The notes beneath the pieces are model-generated. The model made no database searches, was not told the origin of the DNA, and worked only from the letters and a program-made list of their open reading frames with translations. A stretch of 64,000 nt of DNA. Source: Rhodobacter xanthinilyticus (GTDB taxonomy: Bacteria > Pseudomonadota > Alphaproteobacteria > Rhodobacterales > Rhodobacteraceae). The translations under genes and the position numbers were made by a program. Below are positions 44,561 through 52,246 of this stretch, piece by piece (position 1 is the stretch's first letter; each line of letters starts with the position of its first letter). The DNA lies in the NCBI RefSeq assembly GCF_001856665.1, contig NZ_CP017781.1, forward strand, positions 2,389,501 through 2,453,500, written 5' to 3'.

Positions 44561-45844
44561 ATGCGTATTGCCTTGCTCATCGCCTGTCTTGCCCTCGCCG
44601 CCCCCGCGGCGCTGGCCGAGACCTTGCAAGAGCGCATCGACGCCGCCCCCGATGGCGCCGAGATCACCCTGACCCCGGGCGAGGTCTACATGGGCCCGGT
44701 CGTCGTGCGCCACCCGGTGGTGATCGACGGCCAGGGCTCGGCGGTGATCGACGGCGGCGGCAAGGGCACGGTGCTGACGCTCGAAACCGATGGCGCGACG
44801 GTGAAGAACGTGACCCTGCGCAACTCCGGCCGGCTCCATAACGAGGTCAACGCCGGCCTGCGCATCAAGGGCGCGTTCAACGTGGTGCGCGACACCCGTA
44901 TCGAGAACTCCCTCTTCGGCATCGACCTGACCCAGGCCAACAACAACGTCCTGCGCCGCAACTATATCTCGTCGAAACACGTCCCCCTCGAGATCCGCGG
45001 CGATTCCGTGCGGATCTGGTATTCCAACGACAACCTCTTCGAGCAGAACCACGTCGAGAACGCCCGCGATTTCGTGGTCTGGTACAGCTCCGGCAACATC
45101 ATCCGCGATAACCGCATCCAGCACGGCCGCTATGGCATCCACTTCATGTATGCCCATGAAAACCTTGTCGAAAACAACGAGATCTCGGATTGCGTGGTGG
45201 GCATCTTCCTGATGTATGCCAATGACATCACCGTGCGCGGCAACCAGATCCTGCGGTCCTGGGGCGCGGCGGGCATGGGGGTGGGCTTCAAGGAGACCTC
45301 CGGCGCCGTCGTCGAGGACAACAAGATCCTCGGCAATGCGGTCGGCATCTATCTCGACCCCTCGCCCTGGGATCCCGACAGCCCCAACGCCTTCCACCGC
45401 AACCAGATCGCCTATAACGGCATCGGCGTGCAGTTCCATACCGAATGGACCGGCAACGATTTCCGCGACAACAACTTCATCTCGAATTTCACCCAAATCT
45501 CGGTGCGCGGCCGCGGCACGGCGCTGAAAGAGGGCTGGAACGGCAATTACTGGGAAGATTACGCGGGCTTCGACCGCGATGGCGATGGCATCGGCGACGC
45601 GCCCTACGAGATCTACAATTACGCCGATGTGCTCTGGATGGACCTGCCGCCCGCGGCCTTCTTCCGCGGCGGGCTGGCGCTTGCGGCGCTCGATTTCGTC
45701 GAACGTCTGGCGCCCTTCACCGAGCCGCAACTTCTGGTGCGCGAGGCCCGCCCGATGGCCCGGCCCCTCGACCATGCCGCCGCGCGCGCCGAAACCGCGC
45801 CGCGCGAGAACCCGAAATCTGCCTTGGAGATGTTGACGCAATGA
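44561..45844 (+). CDS. nosD: Periplasmic copper-site maturation protein NosD
   Basis: The 427-residue protein has a Sec signal (about residues 1-19) and a right-handed beta-helix built of CASH/NosD repeats. Typical Asn-rich turns are ANNNVLRRNYIS, NDNLFEQNHVEN, GNIIRDNRIQHGRYGIHFMYAHENLVENNEISD and GIFLMYANDITVRGN. It works with NosF and NosY to build the CuZ sulfide cluster of NosZ. Its stop overlaps nosG by 4 bases. The start, 15 bases after nosB, has CGGAGG 6 bases upstream. Confidence 0.95.
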   Translation: MRIALLIACLALAAPAALAETLQERIDAAPDGAEITLTPGEVYMGPVVVRHPVVIDGQGSAVIDGGGKGTVLTLETDGATVKNVTLRNSGRLHNEVNAGLRIKGAFNVVRDTRIENSLFGIDLTQANNNVLRRNYISSKHVPLEIRGDSVRIWYSNDNLFEQNHVENARDFVVWYSSGNIIRDNRIQHGRYGIHFMYAHENLVENNEISDCVVGIFLMYANDITVRGNQILRSWGAAGMGVGFKETSGAVVEDNKILGNAVGIYLDPSPWDPDSPNAFHRNQIAYNGIGVQFHTEWTGNDFRDNNFISNFTQISVRGRGTALKEGWNGNYWEDYAGFDRDGDGIGDAPYEIYNYADVLWMDLPPAAFFRGGLALAALDFVERLAPFTEPQLLVREARPMARPLDHAAARAETAPRENPKSALEMLTQ

Positions 45845-46656
45845 GCGACCCCTCCGCCCCTGAAACGGCCCCTGCCGCCCCTGCGGCCAAACCGCAAAAA
45901 CGCCTCACCCGCCGCGAGTTGGAGCGCCGCCGGCTGCTCCTGCGCTCGCTCGGCGCGACGGTGGCCGCGCTCGGCGCAGGCCTCGTCGGCTGGTATCCGA
46001 CCGGGCGCGACCTCTTCGACCGGCTGCGCCCGCCCGGCGCGCTCGATGAGCGCGACTTCCTCGCCGCCTGCATCAAATGCGGCCAATGCGTCCAGGTTTG
46101 CCCGGTCGAGGCGATCAAGCTCGGCGATGGCGAAGAGGGCTACGGCCTCGGCGTGCCCTATATCGATGCGCGCGCGCAGGCGTGCGATTTCTCCTGCGAC
46201 GCGGTGCAATGCGTGCTCGCCTGCCCGACCGGCGCGCTCTCGCATCTGATCGCGACGAAGGAGGAGGTGACGATGGGCGTGGCGCGTCTGGCGCGCCCCG
46301 AAAGCTGCCTGGCGATGCGCGGCGAGGGCTTCCGCGGCCTCGCGCGCGGCTATGATTTCACCGGCAAGCTGCGCTATGAAGAGATCGACCGCTGGGATCC
46401 GCTGCCCGTGGCCGAACACCCCTATGATCTTGAAATCTGTGACCTTTGTGTCCGCGAATGCCCGATCGAGGGCGCCATCGCGCTCGCGCCCCTTTCCGCC
46501 GACCCGGCCGACAAGCGCCGCATGCCGGTCGTCGCGAAAAGCTGCGTCGGCTGCGGCACCTGCGAGATGATCTGCCCCGCCGAACCCGCCGCGATCATCA
46601 TCGACACCGAGATGGGCCTCGCCCTCGAGGCGCAGAAGAAGGAGGCCCTGGCATGA
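45841..46656 (+). CDS. nosG: NosG: periplasmic/membrane-facing ferredoxin-type subunit (NapG-like)
   Basis: The 271-residue protein has a twin-arginine-like anchor (RRRLLLRSLGA, about residues 29-39). Four [4Fe-4S] sites follow: CIKCGQCVQVCP, CDFSCDAVQCVLACP, CDLCVRECP and CVGCGTCEMICP (between about residues 79 and 250). In clade II nos systems NosG and NosH are thought to oxidise quinol (menaquinol in Wolinella) and pass electrons to periplasmic cytochromes. It overlaps nosD and nosH by 4 bases each, so the three are co-translated. Confidence 0.93.
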   Translation: MSDPSAPETAPAAPAAKPQKRLTRRELERRRLLLRSLGATVAALGAGLVGWYPTGRDLFDRLRPPGALDERDFLAACIKCGQCVQVCPVEAIKLGDGEEGYGLGVPYIDARAQACDFSCDAVQCVLACPTGALSHLIATKEEVTMGVARLARPESCLAMRGEGFRGLARGYDFTGKLRYEEIDRWDPLPVAEHPYDLEICDLCVRECPIEGAIALAPLSADPADKRRMPVVAKSCVGCGTCEMICPAEPAAIIIDTEMGLALEAQKKEALA

Positions 46657-47630
46657 GCTGGTTCCTGCACAAACTCGCGATGATGTTCGGCGCCGAGCCG
46701 CGCAAGCCCACCGCCGCCGAGGAGACCGAGGCCGCGCGCGAGATGAAGCGCTTCAAGAAGACCCCGGCCGAGGTGATCAAACGCAAGGAAATCATCGCCG
46801 AGGAAGCCAATCTGATCTCCGGCCGCCACAAATGGCGCAACCTGCGCTGGGCCTCGATCCTCGGCATCAACGCGCTTTTCATCCTGTCCTTCCAGTTCGA
46901 TGTGCAGCTCGTCGAGGGCGCGCTGACCGCCTCGCGGTTTCTGGGCTTCCACATGGCCGACCCGAACGCCGCGCTGCAGGTGATGCTCGCCTTCAAGGAG
47001 GTGATGCTCAACCTCGTGATCGGCACGGTGACGGTGGTGTTCCTGTGGTGGCTGGTCGGCGGGCGGGCGTTTTGCTCCTGGGCCTGCCCCTATCACCTCT
47101 TGGCCGAATGGGCCGAGGCGATCCACCTCTTCCTCGCCCGGCGCGGCTGGGTCAAGGATCACCCGTTCCACCGCGGCATGCGCCTCGTGCTCTGGGTGGC
47201 GTTCATGGCGCTGGCCTTCCTGACCGGCTACACCGTCTTTGAATATATCAACCCCGTCGGCATCGTCTCGCGCGCGCTGATCTATGGGCCCACCTTCGCG
47301 GTGATCTGGGTGATTTTCCTCCTCGGCGTCGAGATCTTCTTCTCGCGGCGCTTCTGGTGCCGCTATGTCTGCCCGATCGGGCTGACCTATGGCATCACCG
47401 GCGCCATCGCGCCCGTGCAGATCAAATACGACCTCTCGAAATGCGTCCATGAGGGCGAATGCCGCGCGGTCTGCCTCGTGCCGCATGTTCTCGAGATCAC
47501 CAAGATGGGCTATGCTCAGGACACCACCGAATTCATCGGCCCCGATTGCACGCGCTGCGGTCTGTGCGTCGATGCCTGCCCGCAAGAAGCGCTGAGCTTC
47601 ACCCTGCGCGGGCTCGACAAGATCCTCTGA
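46653..47630 (+). CDS. nosH: NosH: membrane quinol dehydrogenase-type iron-sulfur protein (NapH-like)
   Basis: A 325-residue polytopic protein with four to five membrane helices (from about residue 68 to 245) and the two CxxxCP motifs of the NapH family, FCSWACP (about residues 140-146) and WCRYVCP (about residues 232-238). C-terminal ferredoxin sites are a loosely spaced CVHEGECRAVC and a standard CTRCGLCVDACP (about residues 292-303). It anchors NosG and should be the quinol entry point of the N2O electron path. The start is in a 4-base overlap with nosG. Confidence 0.93.
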   Translation: MSWFLHKLAMMFGAEPRKPTAAEETEAAREMKRFKKTPAEVIKRKEIIAEEANLISGRHKWRNLRWASILGINALFILSFQFDVQLVEGALTASRFLGFHMADPNAALQVMLAFKEVMLNLVIGTVTVVFLWWLVGGRAFCSWACPYHLLAEWAEAIHLFLARRGWVKDHPFHRGMRLVLWVAFMALAFLTGYTVFEYINPVGIVSRALIYGPTFAVIWVIFLLGVEIFFSRRFWCRYVCPIGLTYGITGAIAPVQIKYDLSKCVHEGECRAVCLVPHVLEITKMGYAQDTTEFIGPDCTRCGLCVDACPQEALSFTLRGLDKIL

Positions 47631-47639
47631 GGGCAAGCC

Positions 47640-48503
47640 ATGATCTCCATCGACCGCCTCTCCAAACGTTTCGACCGCCGCGCGGTGCTCGACGAGCTCA
47701 CCCTCTCGATCGAGCGCGGCGACCGCATCGCGCTGATCGGCCAGAACGGCGCCGGCAAGACCACGCTCTTTCGCTGCCTGCTCGGCCATTACGGCCATCA
47801 GGGCACGATCGCCTTCGATGGCGTCGCGGGCCGGCGGCGCGAGACCGCGGCGCTCTCGCGGGTGGCCTTCGTGCCGCAACTGCCGCCGCCCCTGCGGATG
47901 CCGGTGGGCGAGCTTCTCAGCTTCGCCGAAAAGGGCGCGGGCGCCGATCCGCGCGCGATGCGCGAGATCGCCGGGCGGCTCGGGATCGACCTCGACGAGG
48001 TCCGCGCGCGGCCGTTCTTCCGGCTCTCGGGCGGGCAGAAACAGAAGATCCTCGTCACCGTGGCGCTCGGCCGCGCGGCCGATCTGATGATCTTCGACGA
48101 GCCCGCCGCCAACCTCGATCCGGCCGCGCGGGCGGTGTTCATCGACCTGCTGGCCGAGCGGCGCGAGGCCTCGATGCTGATCGCGAGCCACCGGCTCGAA
48201 GAGGTGGCGGGCCTCGTCAACCGGGTGATCGAGCTCGACCGCGGGCGCGTGGTGCTCGATGAGGCGGTGCTCGACCGGCTGCGCGCGGGCGCGACGCATC
48301 GCGCCGTGATCACCCTCGACGCGCCCCACGAGCCGCTCGCGCGCGCGCTCACCGGCTGGGGCTTTGCCGCCGCGCCCTCGGGGCTGCGCTTTGCCGGCCC
48401 GGTGCCCGCCGCCGAGACCTTCCGCTTCCTCGGGCTCGTCGCCCGCTATGGCAGCCTGATCGAGAGCCTCAGCCTCGAGCAGGACACCCCGGAGGAGATC
48501 TGA
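47640..48503 (+). CDS. nosF: NosF ABC-transporter ATPase
   Basis: The 287-residue cytoplasmic ATPase has Walker A GQNGAGKTT (about residues 36-44), signature LSGGQKQK (about residues 127-134), Walker B LMIFDEPAANLD (about residues 147-158) and the switch His in IASHRLEE. It energises the NosDFY machine that matures the CuZ centre. It lies 9 bases after nosH with GAGGG as its site, and 1 base before nosL. Confidence 0.95.
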   Translation: MISIDRLSKRFDRRAVLDELTLSIERGDRIALIGQNGAGKTTLFRCLLGHYGHQGTIAFDGVAGRRRETAALSRVAFVPQLPPPLRMPVGELLSFAEKGAGADPRAMREIAGRLGIDLDEVRARPFFRLSGGQKQKILVTVALGRAADLMIFDEPAANLDPAARAVFIDLLAERREASMLIASHRLEEVAGLVNRVIELDRGRVVLDEAVLDRLRAGATHRAVITLDAPHEPLARALTGWGFAAAPSGLRFAGPVPAAETFRFLGLVARYGSLIESLSLEQDTPEEI

Positions 48504-48504
48504 C

Positions 48505-49017
48505 ATGTGCCACCACTGCCCCCCCCTCTCCCGCGCCCGCGGCCCGAGCCGCCGCGCGATGCTTGCGCTGCTCGTCGGCGCGCCGCTTCTGGCCGCCTGC
48601 AAGCCGCAAACCGAGGGCCCCGAGCCGATCCGCTGGGGCCGCGAGACCTGCGAGATCTGCGGGATGATCATCTCCGAGCCGCAATATGCCGCCGAGATCC
48701 GGGGCGGCCCGGACGCCAAGCTGGTCAAATTCGACGATATCGGCGATGCGGTCCACTGGCTCGAGGGCAAGGAGTGGAAGGACGACCCCGGGATCGAATT
48801 CTGGGTGATGGATTACGACAGCGGCTTTGCCGGCGATCAATGGCTCGATGCGCGAAAGGCCCACTTCCGCTCGGGCGTCGTCAGCCCGATGGATTACGGC
48901 TTTGCGGCGGTGAAATTGCCCGCCTCCGATACCGTCGATTTCGCCGCGATGCACAAGGCGGTCTTGGCGCGCGGCTTGACCTCGCGGTGCCACCCGGACG
49001 AGATAGGGAAAGGCTGA
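48505..49017 (+). CDS. nosL: NosL copper-binding lipoprotein
   Basis: The 170-residue protein has an N-terminal CHHC cluster (residues 2-5), a membrane segment and lipobox LLAAC (Cys32). The NosL domain follows, with CEICGM (Cys49, Cys52, Met54), ISEPQYAAEIRG, and KFDDIGDAVHW. NosL binds Cu(I) and delivers it to NosD for CuZ assembly at the membrane. The CHHC before the membrane segment is unusual and could itself bind a metal in the cytoplasm. It is 4 bases upstream of nosY. Confidence 0.94.
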   Translation: MCHHCPPLSRARGPSRRAMLALLVGAPLLAACKPQTEGPEPIRWGRETCEICGMIISEPQYAAEIRGGPDAKLVKFDDIGDAVHWLEGKEWKDDPGIEFWVMDYDSGFAGDQWLDARKAHFRSGVVSPMDYGFAAVKLPASDTVDFAAMHKAVLARGLTSRCHPDEIGKG

Positions 49018-49021
49018 CAGG

Positions 49022-49951
49022 ATGAACGCGATGACCTCTGCCCAGATCGACACCGCCGCCGAAGCGGCCGCGGCCACGCCCGCGCGCGCCGCGGTGCACC
49101 CCGCCCGCCCCGAGGCGCCGCCGCGCACCGGGCTCGGGCTCGCGATGCGGCTCGAGCTCTCCGAGAGCCTGCGCTCGCGCTGGTTCCATTTCTATTCCGT
49201 CGTGGTGATCGGGCTGATGGCGCTTTTGATCACCACCGGCATCTCCGAGAGCCGGGTGCTCGGCTTCACCGGCCTGTCGCGGCTTCTGGTGACCTATATC
49301 CAGCTCGCCATGGCGATCTTGCCGCTCTTCATCGTGGTCACCACCGCGCGCTCGATGGTGGGCGATCGCGAGGCGGGCAATCTCGAATACATGCTCGCCT
49401 TCCCGGTCTCGCTGCGGGTCTGGTATTGGGGGCGGTTTCTGGCGCGGCTGGTGCTGACGCTCGCGCCCGTCGCGCTCGCGCTCGGCCTTGCGGCGGGCTA
49501 TGGGCTCGCGCGTGGCCATGAGGTGCCCTGGGCGCCGATCGCGCTCTATTCGGGGCTGATCGCGGCGCTGGCGAGCTGTTTTCTCGGCATCGGCTTCTTG
49601 ATCTCGGCGCTCTCGCGCTCGACCGAGGTGGCGCTCGGCGCCTCGCTGCTGGTCTGGCTCACGCTCGTCGCGCTGCTCGATCTGCTGCTCCTGTCGATCC
49701 TGATCCAGAACCAGATCGTGCCCGAGGTGGTGATCGGCATTGCGCTTGCGAACCCGTTGCAGGCCTTCCGCACCGCCTCGATGATCCTCTTCGACCCGCA
49801 GCTGATCCTGCTCGGCCCGGCGTCTTATGTGATCCTCGACCATTTCGGCGTGGGCGGCTATGTCGCCTGGGCGCTGGCCTATCCGGCCGGGCTCGGCCTC
49901 GTCTTCGCGGCGCTCGGCTATTGGCGCTTCTCGCGCTCGGATCTGGTCTGA
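49022..49951 (+). CDS. nosY: NosY ABC-transporter permease
   Basis: The 309-residue membrane protein has about six helices after a 45-residue cytoplasmic Ala-rich N-terminus. Helices begin at about residues 58, 92, 135, 160, 200 and 270. The motif TARSMVGDREAGNLEYMLAFPVS (split around the coupling helix, about residues 112-134) is typical of ABC-2 permeases of the NosY kind. It pairs with NosF. It is the last gene of the operon, with a strong hairpin 12 bases after the stop. Confidence 0.93.
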   Translation: MNAMTSAQIDTAAEAAAATPARAAVHPARPEAPPRTGLGLAMRLELSESLRSRWFHFYSVVVIGLMALLITTGISESRVLGFTGLSRLLVTYIQLAMAILPLFIVVTTARSMVGDREAGNLEYMLAFPVSLRVWYWGRFLARLVLTLAPVALALGLAAGYGLARGHEVPWAPIALYSGLIAALASCFLGIGFLISALSRSTEVALGASLLVWLTLVALLDLLLLSILIQNQIVPEVVIGIALANPLQAFRTASMILFDPQLILLGPASYVILDHFGVGGYVAWALAYPAGLGLVFAALGYWRFSRSDLV

Positions 49952-49962
49952 GACAAGAAGAA

Positions 49963-49980
49963 GGGGGCCCGTGGGCCCCC
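49963..49980 (+). terminator. Terminator-like hairpin at the end of the nos operon
   Basis: GGGGGCCC (49963-49970) and GGGCCCCC (49973-49980) with A-rich sequence before it. It lies between convergent nosY and the TlpA-like gene. Confidence 0.65.
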
Positions 49981-50007
49981 TCAAGTCCGTGGCGCGCCGC
50001 CCAGGGA

Positions 50008-50559
50008 TCAGCCGCGCGCCAATGCCGCGAGCCAGTCGAAACTCGCCGCGTCATCCCATCGCGCCTCGCCCGCAACCAGCGCCACCGCCGCGCCCCCGGC
50101 ATCGACCACGACCGAGCTCGGCAGGTTCTCGAGGCCAAAGACCGCGGCAAGGTTCTCCCCCTCGCCAAGCAGCACCGGCAGCCCCTCGATCCCTTCCTCG
50201 GCATAAAACCGCCGCACCCCGGCCGCGCCGCGCCAGTCGAAGCTGATCGGCAAGATCTCGAGCGCGAGCCCCTCGGCCGCCACCCGCCCCGCGAGCCGGG
50301 CGATCTCGGGCATCTCGCGCCGGCACGGCAGACACCAGGGCGCCCAGAGCGTGACGAGCAGAACCCGCCCGCGGTGCTCGGAGAGCGTGCCCGGCACCCC
50401 GTCACCGGTCTTGTAGGTGAGCTCGCCCGCCGGGCGCGGCGGCGCGAACGGCCGGGCCAGGGCCGCCGCCGAAGGCGCCGCCCCCGCCGCCCGCGCGCCC
50501 CCGAAGGCCGCGCAGGCAAACCCCGCCGCCAGCACCCCGCGCCGCGTCAGCGCGCTCAT
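50008..50559 (-). CDS. TlpA-like periplasmic thioredoxin
   Basis: The 183-residue exported protein has a Tat- or Sec-type leader TRRGVLAAGFACAAFG and a thioredoxin fold with active site WCLPC (Cys76, Cys79) and the cis-Pro in ENLPSSVVVD (about residue 145). TlpA proteins keep CuA-site or SCO cysteines reduced so they can take copper. It overlaps the upstream SCO gene by 4 bases, which points to joint action on SCO or the NosZ CuA centre. Confidence 0.9.
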   Translation of the reverse strand: MSALTRRGVLAAGFACAAFGGARAAGAAPSAAALARPFAPPRPAGELTYKTGDGVPGTLSEHRGRVLLVTLWAPWCLPCRREMPEIARLAGRVAAEGLALEILPISFDWRGAAGVRRFYAEEGIEGLPVLLGEGENLAAVFGLENLPSSVVVDAGGAAVALVAGEARWDDAASFDWLAALARG

Positions 50560-51170
50560 TGCTCGGGCACCGCCGCGATCTGGACCTTCAGATCCGCGGC
50601 CATCTCGGCGCCCGTCGTGCCATGCGGATAGCGCTTGATCAGCTGCCCGTCGGGCCCCACCAGCGCCACCGAGGCCGTATGGTCGATCGAATAGCGCTCG
50701 GGCTGCGCCGGATCGGGCACGATCCGCTCATAGCGCGCATTGAAGGCCGCGACCATGTGGTCGGTATAGGCCTTCGGGCCGCGCAGCGGGATGATCCGGC
50801 TATCGAAAACGGCGGTATACTCTTGCAGGAGCTTGGCCGTGTCATGATCGGGGTCGACGGTGACAAAAAGCGGCGCGACGCGCGCGGCCTGCGCCTCATC
50901 GAGCCCCGCCAGCGCATCGGCGATCACCGAAAGCGTCGTCGGGCAGACATCGGGGCAGCCGGTATAGCCGAAGTAGATCAAGACGAACTTGCCCAGAAAA
51001 TCCTCATCCGTCAAAGCGTTACCCCAGGCATCCTCCATCAGGTAACGCCGCGGCACAGGCGCCTCCGTGGCCGCCTCGGGGCCGGGTTCGAGATCGGCAT
51101 GTTGGGCAAAGAGCGGCCCGGCCACGACAAGCGCAGCCCCGGCGGCGAGAAAAAAGCGACGGTCGAGCAT
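50556..51170 (-). CDS. SCO1/SenC-family copper chaperone
   Basis: The 204-residue exported protein has a Tat-type leader DRRFFLAAG, the copper site CPDVC (Cys72, Cys76) in GYTGCPDVCPTTL, and the conserved His in YSIDHTASV (about residue 173). SCO proteins load the CuA site of oxidases and, in some denitrifiers, of NosZ. A FNR-like box lies 55 bases upstream. With the TlpA-like gene it forms a two-gene operon convergent with nosY; with PCuAC at the other end it brackets the nos operon. Confidence 0.93.
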   Translation of the reverse strand: MLDRRFFLAAGAALVVAGPLFAQHADLEPGPEAATEAPVPRRYLMEDAWGNALTDEDFLGKFVLIYFGYTGCPDVCPTTLSVIADALAGLDEAQAARVAPLFVTVDPDHDTAKLLQEYTAVFDSRIIPLRGPKAYTDHMVAAFNARYERIVPDPAQPERYSIDHTASVALVGPDGQLIKRYPHGTTGAEMAADLKVQIAAVPEQ

Positions 51171-51224
51171 CGGCGGATCCTTCCGGTTTTGCGCCGAACC
51201 TACGGCCCCGCCCGCGCCCCGGCC

Positions 51225-51238
51225 TTGACTTTGATCAG
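51225..51238. promoter_or_regulatory. FNR-like box upstream of the SCO gene
   Basis: TTGACTTTGATCAG is TTGAC-N4-ATCAG, 8 of 10 positions of TTGAT-N4-ATCAA. It is 55 bases upstream of SCO (minus) and 50 bases before the BASS transporter start (plus). Confidence 0.5.
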
Positions 51239-51287
51239 GGCGCGCCACGCGCAAAGCCGGCATCGAGGGAAAAAAGAGGAGGCCCGG

Positions 51288-52154
51288 ATGGCGGCACTCA
51301 TGGCGGCGTTCCTGCCGGTGGCGATGATGGTTCTGATGCTCGCGCTCGGGCTGCGGCTGGCGCCCGGGGCGCTGGTGGCGGCGGTGCGCACGCCGCGGGC
51401 GCTCGGCGCGGGGCTCGCGCTGCAAATGCTGGCGCTGCCGGTGCTCGCGTTTTGCCTCGCGCGCGGCTTCGGGCTCTCGGCGCCGCTCAGCGCGGGGCTG
51501 ATGCTCGTCGCGGCGAGCCCCGGGGGGGTGAGCTCGAACTACATCACCCATCTGGCGCGCGGCTCGGTGGCGCTCTCGGTGACGATGACGCTTGTCACCT
51601 CGCTCCTCGCGCCGCTCTCGCTGCCGCTGGTGCTCGCGCTCTCGGGGGTTGCCGCGCCGCACAGCGCGGCGCTGTGGCGCATTTCGCTCGGCATGAGCGC
51701 GGTGGCGCTGGCGCCGCTCGCGCTCGGCATGGCGGTGGGCCGGTTCGCGCCCGCCCTCGCGGCGCGCGCGAGCCGCCTGCTCGACCCGCTCGCGCGCGGG
51801 CTCTTCGCGCTGATGGTGGGGGCGACCTTCGTGCAGAACTGGGGCGCGATGCGGGCGGGCTTTGCCGGCGCGGGGCCGGCGGTGATCGCGCTGGCGGTGC
51901 TGGCGCCGGCGATGGCGCTCGGCGCGGCGCGCGCGCTCAGGCTCGGCGCGGCGGCCGGGCGCACCATCGCCATCGAGATCTCGCTGCAAAATGTCGCGAT
52001 CACGATCTTCGTCGCGGGCAAGCTCCTCGGCGCGCCCGAGCTCGCGATCCCCGGGCTGATCTATGCGGTGATGATGAATATCGTCGCGCTCGGCTTCATC
52101 CTGAGCGCCCCGGCCCCCGAACCCGCGCCCGAGCCCGACCCCGCCCCGCGCTGA
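51288..52154 (+). CDS. Bile-acid:sodium symporter (BASS) family transporter
   Basis: A 288-residue protein with nine to ten helices and the family motifs MLVAASPGGVSSNYITHLARG (about residues 69-89, split by the crossover) and IEISLQNVAITIFVAG (about residues 227-242). Bacterial members import small organic anions; the substrate here is not predictable. ATG 51288 has AGAGGAGG 6 bases upstream. It ends 92 bases before cydD, so it may be transcribed with it, though no functional link is obvious. The C-terminus is a Pro/Glu repeat. Confidence 0.85.
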   Translation: MAALMAAFLPVAMMVLMLALGLRLAPGALVAAVRTPRALGAGLALQMLALPVLAFCLARGFGLSAPLSAGLMLVAASPGGVSSNYITHLARGSVALSVTMTLVTSLLAPLSLPLVLALSGVAAPHSAALWRISLGMSAVALAPLALGMAVGRFAPALAARASRLLDPLARGLFALMVGATFVQNWGAMRAGFAGAGPAVIALAVLAPAMALGAARALRLGAAAGRTIAIEISLQNVAITIFVAGKLLGAPELAIPGLIYAVMMNIVALGFILSAPAPEPAPEPDPAPR

Positions 52155-52246
52155 TCCGCGCGCCCAAATGTCGCAGTGCGGCCGCGCGCGGTTGCCATGC
52201 GCGGCCGAGGGGCTAAATCGCGCAGGGATCTGCCCCGGAAAGCCCG

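Noticed and set aside
51171-51989. N-terminal extension of the SCO gene to 477 residues
   Set aside because: The extra 273 residues are Arg/Glu/His-rich antisense of the BASS transporter; the Tat-type leader at 51170 marks the true start.
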